A stretch of 64,000 bases of DNA, taken from assembly GCF_002019765.1 (NCBI RefSeq), contig NZ_KV917380.1:486707-550706 (forward strand), written 5' to 3'. Position numbers and translations under genes: made by a program. This document shows, one piece after another, positions 25,780 to 34,302 of this stretch; the first letter of the stretch is position 1; each line of letters begins with the position of its first letter. Under the pieces are notes generated by a model, which was given only the letters and a program-made list of their open reading frames with translations, searched no databases and was not told where the DNA came from. Source of the stretch: Shouchella oshimensis (GTDB taxonomy: Bacteria; Bacillota; Bacilli; Bacillales; Bacillaceae_D).

Positions 25780-27576
25780 ATGATTAAAGTGAGTGTCATC
25801 ATCCCAACTTATAACAACAAAGAAGATAAGTTGAACCGAATAGTAGAGTCTTTGAATAAACAAACATTAAGTTCCAATGAGTTTGAAGTCCTGTTTATAG
25901 ATGAGGGGTCGGACGATTTTTCTGCATTCAGCCGATTAAAAGAAAAAACAAGAGAGTATACTCATTATCAAGTTCATAGAATTTCCCCATCCGGTTGGGG
26001 AAGTAGGCCGAGAAATAAAGGTACGAAAGTGGCAGAAGGAGAGTATGTTTTCTTTTGCGATGATGATGACACTATTTTCCCTCAAGCTTTAGAGCGAATG
26101 TACAATTTTGCAAAAGACAATGACTTAGATGTTGTTAATCCAAAAGTAATCCGCACAAAAGGTTGGGGTTGGGGTTGGGAACAATTTAAAGAAAATGTTG
26201 TTGGTGCTGAAACAATAGGTGTACAAGCAATGGGTCCTATGACGGTACCCAAATTATATAGAAGAACGTTTATTGAGCAGCACAATCTTTACTTCTATGA
26301 AGGAGATAAAGTTTGGTGGGAAGACGTAATGTTCTCTTGTCTCGTCTTTAGCAAAAAACCACGAATAGGCATATTAGCCGATTATCCTGTTTACCATTGG
26401 CGTGAACAAAATCATTCTGCTGGTTTTGGGAAAGATCTTGAATATAAGTGGGAGCAGATTAACAATGTGGCGTCTTCATTTAAAGAAAACCTTGAAGGTG
26501 AAGATTTGGATTACATGATAACTCATTGGTACAGAACCAGAGTCTTAGGGGCATTGAGAGGGAATTTCCACAAAAAAAGTAAAGATACTCAACAAATAGA
26601 GTTCGACAAAGCTATGGAGTGGAAAGATCGTTTTGTTGATTCTCGGATTGTGGAGCGTCTAGATACTCGACATAAGATTATTGATTATTTGCTGGGAAAA
26701 GGTCGGTTAGATTTTGTAAGAAAATTCTCCCAGTCAAAGGCAGAGACTACAGCAAGAAGTTATTTAAGGAATCTCGCGTTTGAAGAAGGTTCATTAATTA
26801 TCACTACAGATGCAACGGTTACGTATGATGAAGAAAAAATTGTGAATTTAAATGGAAGTCCTAACGAGGTACAAATTGATTGCGAAGAAGAAATTAAGTC
26901 GGTTTTACCTTCAACATTACTTTACATGAATGAATTAGATTCAAAGGGAAATCAATATTCACCTTCTATAAAAGGACGTTTTACAAGAACTACTTGGGAA
27001 GTTCAAGACGTGATAGATTCTAAATTCCACTTTGATCAGCATGACTCCTATTTTAATGTTCGTGGCGAGCTTACATTTAGACTAACACTAGATGATTTTA
27101 TTCAAGATTACGATGATGCGCATCAACCATGGGACCTTTCTACGAAATTTAACTACATGGATTTGGGGGCTCACCGGGCAATAGCAAGTAAGCAGAACTT
27201 TAAAAAAGCTGCAATCATTAATGGAAATACGTACGTCGTCTACAAAAACAAATCTGAATTAGTTTCAATCGATTTAAACTCAATCGTTCATAATTTTCTA
27301 GCTGTCGCTACACTTAATCTAGATGCCATTCAAAATCGAGAAGGGTTAATCTTAATCCCCATAGAAAATGTGTATGCATACGGTCAAAGCGAAGTCTCCT
27401 ATATTGCATCCATTTATAATGATAAAACAGAAGCGTTTATTGATTCAAAAGCGAGCATTATCGTGGACGGCGGTTCAGCTTATTTACAAATAGATAACGT
27501 GAACAACCTGAAAGGCAACTGTAAAATTGAAATTGCATTAGGGGAGAAATCACATGCGTTTGAAGTGACTATATAA
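25780..27576 (+). CDS. family 2 glycosyltransferase, TarS-like layout
   Basis: This 598-residue protein has an N-terminal GT-A domain beginning VSVIIPTYNNKEDKLNRIVE, with FIDEGSDDF, the GSRPRNKGTKVAEGEYVFF stretch and a DDDD metal site at Asp94-97. A helical segment and a beta-rich C-terminal half of about 250 residues follow. This order is that of wall teichoic acid glycosyltransferases such as TarS. The ATG at 25780 lies 7 bases after GGAGGA; an ATG 15 bases upstream would place that site inside the gene. No signal peptide or membrane helix is visible, so it acts in the cytoplasm. It stands between two wall hydrolases, suggesting a role in polymers that modulate autolysis. Confidence 0.88.
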   Translation: MIKVSVIIPTYNNKEDKLNRIVESLNKQTLSSNEFEVLFIDEGSDDFSAFSRLKEKTREYTHYQVHRISPSGWGSRPRNKGTKVAEGEYVFFCDDDDTIFPQALERMYNFAKDNDLDVVNPKVIRTKGWGWGWEQFKENVVGAETIGVQAMGPMTVPKLYRRTFIEQHNLYFYEGDKVWWEDVMFSCLVFSKKPRIGILADYPVYHWREQNHSAGFGKDLEYKWEQINNVASSFKENLEGEDLDYMITHWYRTRVLGALRGNFHKKSKDTQQIEFDKAMEWKDRFVDSRIVERLDTRHKIIDYLLGKGRLDFVRKFSQSKAETTARSYLRNLAFEEGSLIITTDATVTYDEEKIVNLNGSPNEVQIDCEEEIKSVLPSTLLYMNELDSKGNQYSPSIKGRFTRTTWEVQDVIDSKFHFDQHDSYFNVRGELTFRLTLDDFIQDYDDAHQPWDLSTKFNYMDLGAHRAIASKQNFKKAAIINGNTYVVYKNKSELVSIDLNSIVHNFLAVATLNLDAIQNREGLILIPIENVYAYGQSEVSYIASIYNDKTEAFIDSKASIIVDGGSAYLQIDNVNNLKGNCKIEIALGEKSHAFEVTI

Positions 27577-27586
27577 GTTTTTTAAG

Positions 27587-27616
27587 AAGGGTTGGTACGA
27601 ATGCCAACCCTTTTTT
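27587..27616 (+). terminator. rho-independent terminator after the glycosyltransferase
   Basis: AAGGGTTGG and CCAACCCTT form a perfect 9-bp stem around an 8-base loop and run into T residues. Confidence 0.93.
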
Positions 27617-27758
27617 ACGTTGTCTATGAATAAGGACTTTAGCGGAATTTCATGAAAACTGTCGGAATTTGTTATTAATATATGAAATTAAACTATGAAA
27701 AAAGTGTAAAATCTATTAAAATCTATGTAGTCAGTATTAAATTTTTAGGAGGAATAGA

Positions 27759-30242
27759 GTGAAACGGATATGTATGTTAACCCTTATTTTTACAATTCTT
27801 ATTAACATGACTCTTCCATCTGTTGGATTTGTAAAAACCATTCCTGAAGATAATATCTTTGAGAACAACGGAATTGATCTTATGGAGGATACCCAATTAG
27901 TTGATAAATGCTTTATTGATGAGTATGGGCTCAGTTATAAAGAATTTCTAGAAACTAATGGAGTAAAGGAATATTTTCACAAAGAAGAACATCAATCTTT
28001 GGTTGATTGTTTAGTATTGAACAAACAACTAGAGCTCGAATCAAATAATGAATTATTGAATGAAGATGAATATGAGACGGTAAATGAATCAAACGAAGAG
28101 TTAGGAAAACAGGAAGAAGAGAATCGAGAAGAGCAAGAAGAGGACAGTAGAGAAGAGCAAGAAGAAGATAGTACAGAAGAGCTCAGCGAGGACGATGCTA
28201 GAGAAGAGCAAGAAGAAGACAGTACAGAAGAGCTCAGCGAGGACGATGCTAGAGAAGAGCAAGAAGAGGACAGTGCTAGAGAAGAGCAAGAAGAAGACAG
28301 TACAGAAGAGCTCGACGAGAACGATGTTAGAGAAGAGCAAGAACTAGAAAAAGACACTCTAGAAACAGAAAAAAGTGAAGAAAAGAAAGAAGAAGATTTG
28401 GAATCAACTCTTTTTTGGAGTGCTGGTATACAAGCCTTTGCTGAACAGTCAGTAAACAAACTAGGACACATTAATCGCACTGCTACAATTTATAAAGAAC
28501 TAGGAAAAACTGAAACAGTCAGTACAAACAACTTGTTGCACGCGGTGTACTACGTGAAAAAACAAGCGACGTACAATGGTGAACGCTATTATGAATTGAG
28601 CAGAAATTGGAATGGAACAGGAGTGGTAGGCTGGGCAAAAGCTTCAGATTTAAGTGTACGTGACCACGTCTTGATTAATCGTGACCAATTCGATATGCAA
28701 GTAAAAGGAACTGGAAACGCATATACGAAAGCGTGGGGTGGCTCTCAAGATTTGGTAGCGAGCCTTTCTGGAAAACGAGGAACAATCTTTAAAATCAATT
28801 TAACAGAACAAGTAGGAAATCACACATGGTATCGAGGCACACTAGATGGTCAACAAGTTTGGATACAGAGTACGCATGTAGAAAAACCAAAGATAGTGGA
28901 AGAAGCAACGAATAAATTAGGGCACATTAATCGTACAGCTACAATTTATAAAGAACTAGGAAAAACTGAAACAGTTAGTACAAGCAACTTGTTGCACGCG
29001 GTGTACTATGTGAAAAAACAAGCGACGTACAATGGTGAACGCTATTATGAATTGAGCAAAAATTGGAATGGAACAGGAGTGGTAGGCTGGGCAAAAGCCT
29101 CAGACTTAAGTGTGCGTGACCACGTCCTTGTAAATCGTAATGCCAGTACGATGTATGTTATTGGAAGTGGAAATGCCTATTCGAAAGCGTGGGGAGGTTC
29201 TCAAGACTTAGTTTACAACCTTTCTAACCGCAAAGGGAAACAGTTTTTGGTCAACCTTACTGAAAGAGTTGGAAATGCAACGTGGCATCGAGGCACGATT
29301 GAGGGTCAACAAGTTTGGATTCAAGCAAATCATGTAACGACGGATGTAGTGCCGATTGAAAATTTCACACGTTACAATATTGCATTGGAAGAAGCTGTTA
29401 ATCGACAATTTGGACCATATGCAGTTACTGATACATATACACAGTATGTTTCAGCAGAACACGTTAGCTATTCAAGTGCAAATGGCGGTTTCTATTATGT
29501 AGACACACCGGTATTAAATGTTCGTAGCGGTCCTGGAACAGCATATGCTGTTGTTGATCAGCTCGTTCAAGGAACGAGATTGTCTATTCGACGTTCAACA
29601 AACGGTTGGTATCAATTAATGTGGGTAAATGCAAAAAAAGAAGATATTTCTTATTACATGAATCCATTTAATTTTCTTGACGATGCTCGCCAACGTTTTC
29701 AATTTCTTGACTTATCTAAGCCTAGTGGTGCATCTGCCAATGTCTTAAATAATTATTTAACTGGAAAAGGGACTTTAAGTAACCAAGGACAGGCTTTTAT
29801 AGACGCTGGAATGACACATGGTGTAAATGACATTTATCTATTGTCACATGCCCTGCTTGAAACCGGTCATGGTACATCTACATTAGCCCGAGGCGTTGAG
29901 GTTAATGGGACGGTTGTATACAACATGTACGGTATAGGAGCCCGTGACCATTGTCCAATCGAATGTGGCTCTCAATATGCATACGATCAAGGTTGGGATA
30001 CTCCATACAAAGCCATAGTTGGTGGGGCAAGTTTTATAGGGAACAGTTATATAAAAAGTGGACAGAACACTTTATACAAAATGCGCTGGAATCCTGCTGG
30101 CCTTGTAAACAATGGTAGACCAACCCACCAATACGCTACAGATATTGGTTGGGCGTCAAAACAAGTCCACACTATGTACAACCTTTACCAAGAAATCGGT
30201 TCGTATTCTTTAACACTTGATATCCCAGACTACAATGGCTAA
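27759..30242 (+). CDS. secreted glucosaminidase (GH73-type) with repeated wall-binding units, second paralogue
   Basis: This 827-residue protein shares its plan with the gene at 23747 but carries extra modules: a signal peptide, an acidic tandem-repeat region (about residues 120-205), two units of about 152 residues starting NKLGHINRTATIYKELGKTE (probable GW/SH3-like wall-binding), a bacterial SH3 domain (TPVLNVRSGPGTAYAVVDQL) and the glucosaminidase domain with likely catalytic Glu701 in HALLETGHGTS. It starts with GTG after AGGAGGAATAGA. It should act on peptidoglycan at the cell surface. The pair probably arose by duplication followed by internal repeat growth in this copy. Confidence 0.92.
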   Translation: MKRICMLTLIFTILINMTLPSVGFVKTIPEDNIFENNGIDLMEDTQLVDKCFIDEYGLSYKEFLETNGVKEYFHKEEHQSLVDCLVLNKQLELESNNELLNEDEYETVNESNEELGKQEEENREEQEEDSREEQEEDSTEELSEDDAREEQEEDSTEELSEDDAREEQEEDSAREEQEEDSTEELDENDVREEQELEKDTLETEKSEEKKEEDLESTLFWSAGIQAFAEQSVNKLGHINRTATIYKELGKTETVSTNNLLHAVYYVKKQATYNGERYYELSRNWNGTGVVGWAKASDLSVRDHVLINRDQFDMQVKGTGNAYTKAWGGSQDLVASLSGKRGTIFKINLTEQVGNHTWYRGTLDGQQVWIQSTHVEKPKIVEEATNKLGHINRTATIYKELGKTETVSTSNLLHAVYYVKKQATYNGERYYELSKNWNGTGVVGWAKASDLSVRDHVLVNRNASTMYVIGSGNAYSKAWGGSQDLVYNLSNRKGKQFLVNLTERVGNATWHRGTIEGQQVWIQANHVTTDVVPIENFTRYNIALEEAVNRQFGPYAVTDTYTQYVSAEHVSYSSANGGFYYVDTPVLNVRSGPGTAYAVVDQLVQGTRLSIRRSTNGWYQLMWVNAKKEDISYYMNPFNFLDDARQRFQFLDLSKPSGASANVLNNYLTGKGTLSNQGQAFIDAGMTHGVNDIYLLSHALLETGHGTSTLARGVEVNGTVVYNMYGIGARDHCPIECGSQYAYDQGWDTPYKAIVGGASFIGNSYIKSGQNTLYKMRWNPAGLVNNGRPTHQYATDIGWASKQVHTMYNLYQEIGSYSLTLDIPDYNG
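28122..28340 (+). repeat. in-frame acidic tandem repeats, 51-bp unit
   Basis: Units encode REEQEEDSTEELSEDDA with a 51-bp period; two copies are nearly identical, and shortened (27-bp) and diverged copies flank them. The repeat makes a highly acidic linker before the wall-binding domains. Length variation between strains by slippage is expected. Confidence 0.88.
28461..29126 (+). repeat. internal direct duplication, 210 bp repeated with 456-bp spacing
   Basis: Bases 28461-28670 and 28917-29126 are nearly identical, with mostly silent differences, while the segments between them are more diverged. They encode the first half of two consecutive 152-residue wall-binding units. The high identity points to recent duplication or gene conversion. 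Confidence 0.88.
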
Positions 30243-30252
30243 ATCAAGTACT

Positions 30253-30285
30253 ACCTCCGTTTACATACTGTAAGCGGAGGTTTTT
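30253..30285. terminator. terminator of the second glucosaminidase, shared with a convergent gene
   Basis: ACCTCCGTTTAC and GTAAGCGGAGGT form the same stem as at 25511-25549, followed by TTTTT. The last codons of the convergent minus-strand gene lie inside it. Confidence 0.92.
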
Positions 30286-30722
30286 GGGTTTAAAAATGAA
30301 GGAAGAGCAAAAAAGCGTTTGCGTGATTGAAGAGGGATTGATTCTTCGTACACGTGACTATTGGCTTCCCATTTGACAATTAATTCAAGCTGATCATCAC
30401 GATCAAACGCAGCATCGGCTGTATGCATATAGTCAATGGCATCATTATGCCCAAGGTATGTATTCTTCTTACGTGTCTCCGATAATAGCTTACCGTGATG
30501 GTATAATTCAACTCCAATAAGAGATACGTTCAAATGCCCATGCCAATAAACCTGACCAAACCAGTTAGCTGTTTTTGCAAGAGGTTCTTGATTGAAGTCT
30601 GCCACCCATAATTCTGTTTCAGACATGCCAACCCACTTAGGTGGCAAGGTAATGGAAATGAGTACCCAGCAACTGAGTGTGAGGAGAATGGCTAACGGGA
30701 TGAACAATCGTTTCTTTTTCAT
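30261..30722 (-). CDS. hypothetical membrane-anchored extracellular protein
   Basis: This 153-residue protein has a short basic start (MKKKR), one hydrophobic segment (FIPLAILLTLSCWVLISITL) and a predicted extracellular domain with VYWHGHLNVSLIGVELYHHG. I do not recognise the family. A GGAGCG ribosome site supports the ATG at 30722. The end of the gene (KTSAYSM) is encoded by the stem of the convergent terminator, so that sequence may have been captured. It is probably monocistronic. The region from 30723 to 30890 holds its presumed promoter and nothing else visible. Confidence 0.7.
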   Translation of the reverse strand: MKKKRLFIPLAILLTLSCWVLISITLPPKWVGMSETELWVADFNQEPLAKTANWFGQVYWHGHLNVSLIGVELYHHGKLLSETRKKNTYLGHNDAIDYMHTADAAFDRDDQLELIVKWEANSHVYEESIPLQSRKRFFALPSFLNPKTSAYSM

Positions 30723-30890
30723 AATCAACGCTCCTATTACCACAACGCTCTTTAATATAGATGAATGAATCAAGAGCAGAGTCTATAGTTTTATCATAAG
30801 CAATGGAGCAAATTGACGTCAATATGACGGGCGAAGAGTTTAGAAAAACTTAAGAATTAGTGGATCATTCTTTCTCATTTCATCCAAAAA

Positions 30891-31165
30891 GAGGCGGGGA
30901 CATAACGAAAAGTAGTAGTTGAAAAGACGAATAGTCTAAAATATGCTGAGTAGCACCGCTACAGGAGAATCCTGCGCTTTCCGGGGACACGGCCTCAGCC
31001 TCCTCCGTGGAAAACCGCCACTTCAGAGTCTTCAGACACGTGCTGATCCCCCAGGAGTCTTCGGATTCTCCTTCCGCTTATGTTCATATAAAACAAACGA
31101 CGAACGTTCCTATTTTCAGGAATGTTCGTCATTTTGGTCTGTCTATCTACTTTTGTCCCAGCCTC
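30891..31165 (+). mobile_element. MITE-like repeat, copy 1 (275 bp)
   Basis: This is one of three copies of a non-coding repeat. It begins GAGGCGGGGACA and ends TGTCCCAGCCTC, which are 12-bp terminal inverted repeats. It contains a strong hairpin at 31099-31130 (GACGAACGTTCCT/AGGAATGTTCGTC). No transposase is encoded, so it would be non-autonomous. No clear target-site duplication is visible. It lies beyond the 3' end of the GH42-like operon and may serve as its terminator. Confidence 0.85.
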
Positions 31166-31193
31166 ATTCCAACACTTATTCGTACTGTTTCCA

Positions 31194-34100
31194 TCACGAT
31201 GAGTGGACAGTTGTTCTTCGTTTGTTTATAGAAACGTCTCGATAGCTGTTTATTATAGTACCTGTTAAATCAGTATGATAAAGAACAGATCGTTCTTGTT
31301 CAAGGATGAAAGCATAAGTTTTACCTGTAATAGGGTTTGTCACTTCAACCTCTACATCTTCAGCAAATTCAGAGACGAAAATGAATAGTTCTCCTTCTTT
31401 AAATGAAAGTTTGCGACCATAGACGCCGGGGTTTTCTCCACCTTTATGCCAAATAAGTTCACTCGTCACATTGGCCTGTTGAAGAGCATAGCGATAAAGC
31501 GCCTCAATCACTTCCGATCGATCGTTTAACTCAACTGGTAAGGGACTCCAAATAAAGGTTCCATGTCCGATTGAAATGGATGTCACTTCGTTTTTGTTTA
31601 AACCATCGACCTTTTCTTTTACTAATTCTGCAATGCGTCTTGCGCCAAAGCTAACTGGGTAAGTCTTGCCATTCATCGTTAGTGCTTCTTCACGTAGAAC
31701 ATTACGTTGTGTTGTTTGTCCGATTGCTTTCGTTAGTCGCTCCGAATGTTTCCAGCTTGCATTCAGCCGTAACGGTCCGGAGAAGAGGAGTGTACCTCCT
31801 TGTTGCGTGTAAGTGATGAGCTGTTCAAAGGCTTCATCACTAAAATTATGGGCGCTTGGCACGATAACGAGTTTAGGTGGATGTTCCATTAAGTCATGTA
31901 AATGATATTCACTCAACCCTCTTACGTGAGTGTTTAATTCATAGGATAGCGTACGTATGGCCTTCGTCGTTGCAGCAAAGGCAAGTTTTCGTGTAGAAAA
32001 ATCATTTGAATACGGATAAACTACTGCGACTTCTTCAAGAGTTCGATCGACAAAGAGCGATTTCGCACCAGCAATAAAAGCTCCGAAGTCATAAGAGACA
32101 TCTGCTTCTGGTTTTTCGGTTCCGTCAGCACGTAGCGCTCCGATATTGGACTCATTCACGTTGTCCATGTAGAAGTTCGTATTCCACAGCCACTGTACGG
32201 CTCCTGCTCCACCAGTAGAGAAGGCATAGGCATACTTGCGCTCTAAAATAGTGCGCAATTCATCTTCAGTCCGTTTCGCTAATCCGTCAGGTTGCTCGAG
32301 ATACATAATGCCTGTTTCCTGCACAAGATTTGGCTTTCCACTTGTTTTCGTGAATACTCCATCCCAGACTAGATGATCTTGCTGCCACCAAGTGTGATTC
32401 GTCGTATAGTCAACGGCTGATGCATAGAAGAATGGTGTAGGTCGTTGTGAACACAATGCTTCATCTTGGCCAACTGTTACTAAACGATTTGGGTTTATGG
32501 CATGCAATGCTGACGATAAATCCGAGGCCCAACGATTATGCATATCCATGGTGAATAACGTATAGTCGAGCCAAATTAGGTTTTTACTTGGGTTACGCAT
32601 ATCTTGAACGTCCATATTCATCTCTTCCTGTTCCGGTGTTGCGATGTGATGGAAATCAGGTAGTTCTGCTGATGAATAATTCCATGCTTCCTGTACACGA
32701 CGGATCGTTCCGTATTTTTCTCGGGTCCAATCTTGGAAAGCCTTTATCTCATAAGGGTCCCGTGCCGAACGTGGTCCGGAAAAGATACGCTTTGGATCAA
32801 ACATAGAAGGCTCGTTAATTAAATCCCAGTGTAAATGAGTCGCTTCTGAATAGCGCGAAGCGATCGCTGCAATAAATCGCTTTTGGGCTGCAAGGCTTCG
32901 TGGATCTAAGTATGGGTTGCTTCCTTCCCACGTCTCAGGAGTAAAGGCAAAAAAGGTAAAGCACAGATCAAGTTCATGCTTTTTTGCTGTTAGTACGAAG
33001 GCGTCAATGGCACGAAGGACTTCTTCATACGGATGTCCGTCGACAAACATGATTTGGCGCCATGCAGTCCATATACCTGAACGAATATGGTTAATTCCAG
33101 CGTTCTTCATTTGTTCCATATCGCGATCCCAGACATGAGCATTAGGAAGGAATAGAAACTTGCGTGCGACGTCTGACGTCATATAGGTCATCCCAACAAT
33201 CGGGAACGGTTCACCGTCTTTTTCAAAATAATCTCGATTGGCTTTTAACGGCGTACCAGATGCTAGCAAAGCTTCTGAAAAACCCCAAAAGCCTTGATTC
33301 AGTTCAATGCTCTCTCCTGCGGTGGATGTCGCTTTCACGTCGATCGTGTAAAATCCTTCTTGAACTTGAAAAGGAAGCGTTCGTTTTAGGAATGATAAGT
33401 GAAGGGATTGTGTAACATGGATAACGTCTTCGTACAGGCAATCCTTATCCTTATTTACACGTAAGTGAAGCGTCCACTCTTTCTTTTGATCAGGACGATG
33501 ATGCAAAGAAAGACTTTGTACTTGAATGGTCAGAGTCGGTACCTCTTGTGGGTAGTAACTGGCATAGCCGGGTTTAACCCAAATTTCTGTAACCCCTTCA
33601 GCAGTATACCAAGCAAGCTTGTTCAGTAAATCCATTCCTTGGTCCCAAAACAACTGATCAATTCGTTGGTTAAAGAAAATCCATCGTCCGCCTGCGAAGG
33701 AGCCTTTCGTATTTTCAATTAAGACAACAGGTGCCGAAACGTTCCTGTTATCAGCTGTCTGTCCTACAAGAAGAGGATAGATGTGAGCATCCATCGGTCC
33801 ACTTGATCCGTTCTCTAATGGATGATCATCCTGTTTCGTCACGTGAAGCACAAATCCATAGGTAGGTTGTATGCTGATGGTTTTAATAAACGGCTGTAAA
33901 AGCGGTCGTTCGCTTGATGGTACGAGCGTTTGGACATGATCCGTCCGAACTGCTAACGCTTCATGTATTTGAAGTTGCTGGTGGTAAGCGGTTTGTTCCA
34001 CTTCTATTTTCCATTCATGATTGTCTTTGTAGACAGGGTATCGGAATGGAATATCGCCAATATGTACAAGCCCACCACCTGTTTCAAGAAAACGGAGCAG

Positions 34101-34286
34101 AGATGACCACATAGCCTTAGGAAAATAAGAACCATGTAAATTAATAAACGTGTCGTATTGTCCGCTAGTTAGTGCGTCCTCTACTTCGTTTGCATCGACT
34201 ACTTGAGTGAGAGCGGTTAGTTGTGTAGATGATGGACGCTCTCCATCAAATGGAAATGTGGAATCGTAAAAAAATAAATAAGACAT
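31194..34286 (-). CDS. large GH42-like glycoside hydrolase (clan GH-A)
   Basis: This 1030-residue enzyme has no signal peptide, so it acts on imported oligosaccharides. An N-terminal beta-rich and glutamine-amidotransferase-like part (about 1-330) precedes a TIM barrel with the clan GH-A acid/base Glu492 in HWDLINEPS and a probable nucleophile Glu657 in LVQETGIM. The 165-residue separation resembles GH42 beta-galactosidases. A second amidotransferase-like domain (VVIPYSN-like start, then VIVPSAHNFSDEAFEQLITY) and a beta domain follow, as in GH42 trimerisation regions. AAAGGAGC supports the ATG at 34286. It ends a LacI-controlled importer operon. The substrate is unknown; a beta-galactoside or related glycoside is likely. 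Confidence 0.8.
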   Translation of the reverse strand: MSYLFFYDSTFPFDGERPSSTQLTALTQVVDANEVEDALTSGQYDTFINLHGSYFPKAMWSSLLRFLETGGGLVHIGDIPFRYPVYKDNHEWKIEVEQTAYHQQLQIHEALAVRTDHVQTLVPSSERPLLQPFIKTISIQPTYGFVLHVTKQDDHPLENGSSGPMDAHIYPLLVGQTADNRNVSAPVVLIENTKGSFAGGRWIFFNQRIDQLFWDQGMDLLNKLAWYTAEGVTEIWVKPGYASYYPQEVPTLTIQVQSLSLHHRPDQKKEWTLHLRVNKDKDCLYEDVIHVTQSLHLSFLKRTLPFQVQEGFYTIDVKATSTAGESIELNQGFWGFSEALLASGTPLKANRDYFEKDGEPFPIVGMTYMTSDVARKFLFLPNAHVWDRDMEQMKNAGINHIRSGIWTAWRQIMFVDGHPYEEVLRAIDAFVLTAKKHELDLCFTFFAFTPETWEGSNPYLDPRSLAAQKRFIAAIASRYSEATHLHWDLINEPSMFDPKRIFSGPRSARDPYEIKAFQDWTREKYGTIRRVQEAWNYSSAELPDFHHIATPEQEEMNMDVQDMRNPSKNLIWLDYTLFTMDMHNRWASDLSSALHAINPNRLVTVGQDEALCSQRPTPFFYASAVDYTTNHTWWQQDHLVWDGVFTKTSGKPNLVQETGIMYLEQPDGLAKRTEDELRTILERKYAYAFSTGGAGAVQWLWNTNFYMDNVNESNIGALRADGTEKPEADVSYDFGAFIAGAKSLFVDRTLEEVAVVYPYSNDFSTRKLAFAATTKAIRTLSYELNTHVRGLSEYHLHDLMEHPPKLVIVPSAHNFSDEAFEQLITYTQQGGTLLFSGPLRLNASWKHSERLTKAIGQTTQRNVLREEALTMNGKTYPVSFGARRIAELVKEKVDGLNKNEVTSISIGHGTFIWSPLPVELNDRSEVIEALYRYALQQANVTSELIWHKGGENPGVYGRKLSFKEGELFIFVSEFAEDVEVEVTNPITGKTYAFILEQERSVLYHTDLTGTIINSYRDVSINKRRTTVHSS

Positions 34287-34302
34287 AACGGGCTCCTTTG
34301 TA

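Noticed and set aside
28122-28340. Possible CRISPR-like array
   Set aside because: The units are contiguous, in frame and without unique spacers; this is a protein-coding tandem repeat.
27992-28480. Serine-rich minus-strand frames opposite the acidic repeat
   Set aside because: These are antisense shadows of the GAA/GAG-rich tandem repeat; they have no ribosome site and no domain.
23747-30242. Glucosaminidases as prophage lysins
   Set aside because: Both have Sec signal peptides and wall-binding domains, each has its own terminator, and no phage gene is nearby.
30943-31245. Open frame MLSSTATGESCAFRGHG... in repeat copy 1, also present in copy 2 at 40072-40341
   Set aside because: The frame lies within the MITE-like repeat, has no ribosome site, and is broken by the internal deletion in copy 3. 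The similarity between copies is explained by repeat identity at the DNA level.
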